Shown here piece by piece: positions 41,545-41,844 of a DNA stretch of 41,844 bases. Each line of letters opens with the position of its first letter. The stretch's first letter is position 1. Source of the stretch: Saccharopolyspora shandongensis (GTDB lineage Bacteria; Actinomycetota; Actinomycetes; Mycobacteriales; Pseudonocardiaceae); assembly GCF_900106995.1 (NCBI RefSeq), contig NZ_FNOK01000073.1:1-41844 (forward strand), in the 5' to 3' direction. Made by a program: the position numbers and the translations under genes. The notes below the pieces were generated by a model. That model ran no database searches and was not told the origin of the DNA. It saw only the letters and a list, made by a program, of their open reading frames with translations.

Positions 41545-41844
41545 TTAAGTGATCTTGGCTGGTCGAGGTCGGTGCCCGGTCTTGCTGGGTGCGGTGATGA
41601 CGACCGCTGAGCGGGATGGCCTGCTGTCCTGGCGCTGCTGGCGATGGCGTGCCCGTTTGACCGGGAAGTTGCTCATCTTCCTCTTGATCACGCGCGGATA
41701 GCTCCGGTTCCGGCGCTTCGGATTGATCTCATCGCAGACCTCGGCCAGCAGTAGACGATAGTGATCATCACTTGCTGTGAGGGGGAAAAGACTCCGGTTT
41801 CCACACGCGGGACCGGATGACACGCACCGTGTTCTTATGCGAAA
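41545..41844 (-). mobile_element. 3' end of IS4-type transposase, frameshifted, runs off the window
   Basis: The last frame reads SDDHYRLLLAEVCDEINPKR, then RNRSYPRVIKRKMSNFPVKR, the typical C-terminal tail of IS4-family transposases in actinobacteria. Closer to the window edge the homology continues in another frame (TVRVIRSRVWKPESFPP), so there is a frameshift in the G5A4 run at 41781-41789. The remainder lies beyond the window. Either the element is dead or frameshifting occurs at this run; a dead copy is more likely. Confidence 0.65.

Overview
The window is chromosomal DNA of a high-GC Gram-positive bacterium (Actinomycetota). The evidence is very high GC with strong third-position GC bias, many GTG/TTG starts, a WhiB protein, a SigR-RsrA pair, the tiny actinobacterial ribosomal protein bL37, a PdtaS-type kinase and a nickel superoxide dismutase. 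Gene content and a dispersed ATGGGAACTTTCC repeat make me think of Pseudonocardiaceae, perhaps Saccharopolyspora; that genus call is inference.

Layout. 1-190: 5S rRNA and its terminator, so an rrn operon ends here. 258-10303: housekeeping genes (SpoU rRNA methyltransferase, WS/DGAT-like acyltransferase, DUF6912-like protein, two tandem lipoproteins, aroA-rsgA operon, two tandem SRAP proteins with an alpha/beta hydrolase, YbaK-type deacylase). 10324-14174: redox and stress control (sigR-rsrA with an apparent SigR autoregulatory promoter, bL37, a free-standing biotinyl/lipoyl domain, PdtaS, WhiB1 behind two CRP-like sites). 14424-18963: lipid kinase, small membrane protein, acetyltransferase, histidine phosphatase, and a DJ-1 protein with its GlxA/AraC-type regulator. 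19018-19874 and 21345-21465 hold gene fragments, a decayed patch, around an alpha/beta hydrolase and a cytidine deaminase. 21635-24683: sodN/sodX divergent pair, an RmlC-like epimerase and an NAD(P)-malic enzyme whose long upstream region carries three direct repeats. 25003-29496: a four-PAS GGDEF-EAL protein and a BpsA-family protein with a large extra C-terminal part.

29671-32976 is a four-gene osmoprotectant (OpuC/ProU type) ABC operon with overlapping stop/start codons. 33027-40930 is a histidine utilisation locus: a divergent IclR regulator, then hutH-hutU, an M20 amidohydrolase, hutF and hutI. It would take histidine through urocanate, imidazolone propionate, formiminoglutamate and formylglutamate; the M20 enzyme is the best local candidate for the last step, since no classical HutG is present.

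40938-41844 is disturbed DNA: copies of a short repeat, an alcohol dehydrogenase-like gene cut off after about 100 codons at a repeat cluster, and a frameshifted end of an IS4-type transposase. No prophage, CRISPR array, tRNA or obvious defence system was seen. The most interesting signals are the SigR leaderless-isoform arrangement, the triple repeat before the malic enzyme, the repeat family that truncates a gene, the BpsA-family fusion, and the HutG replacement.
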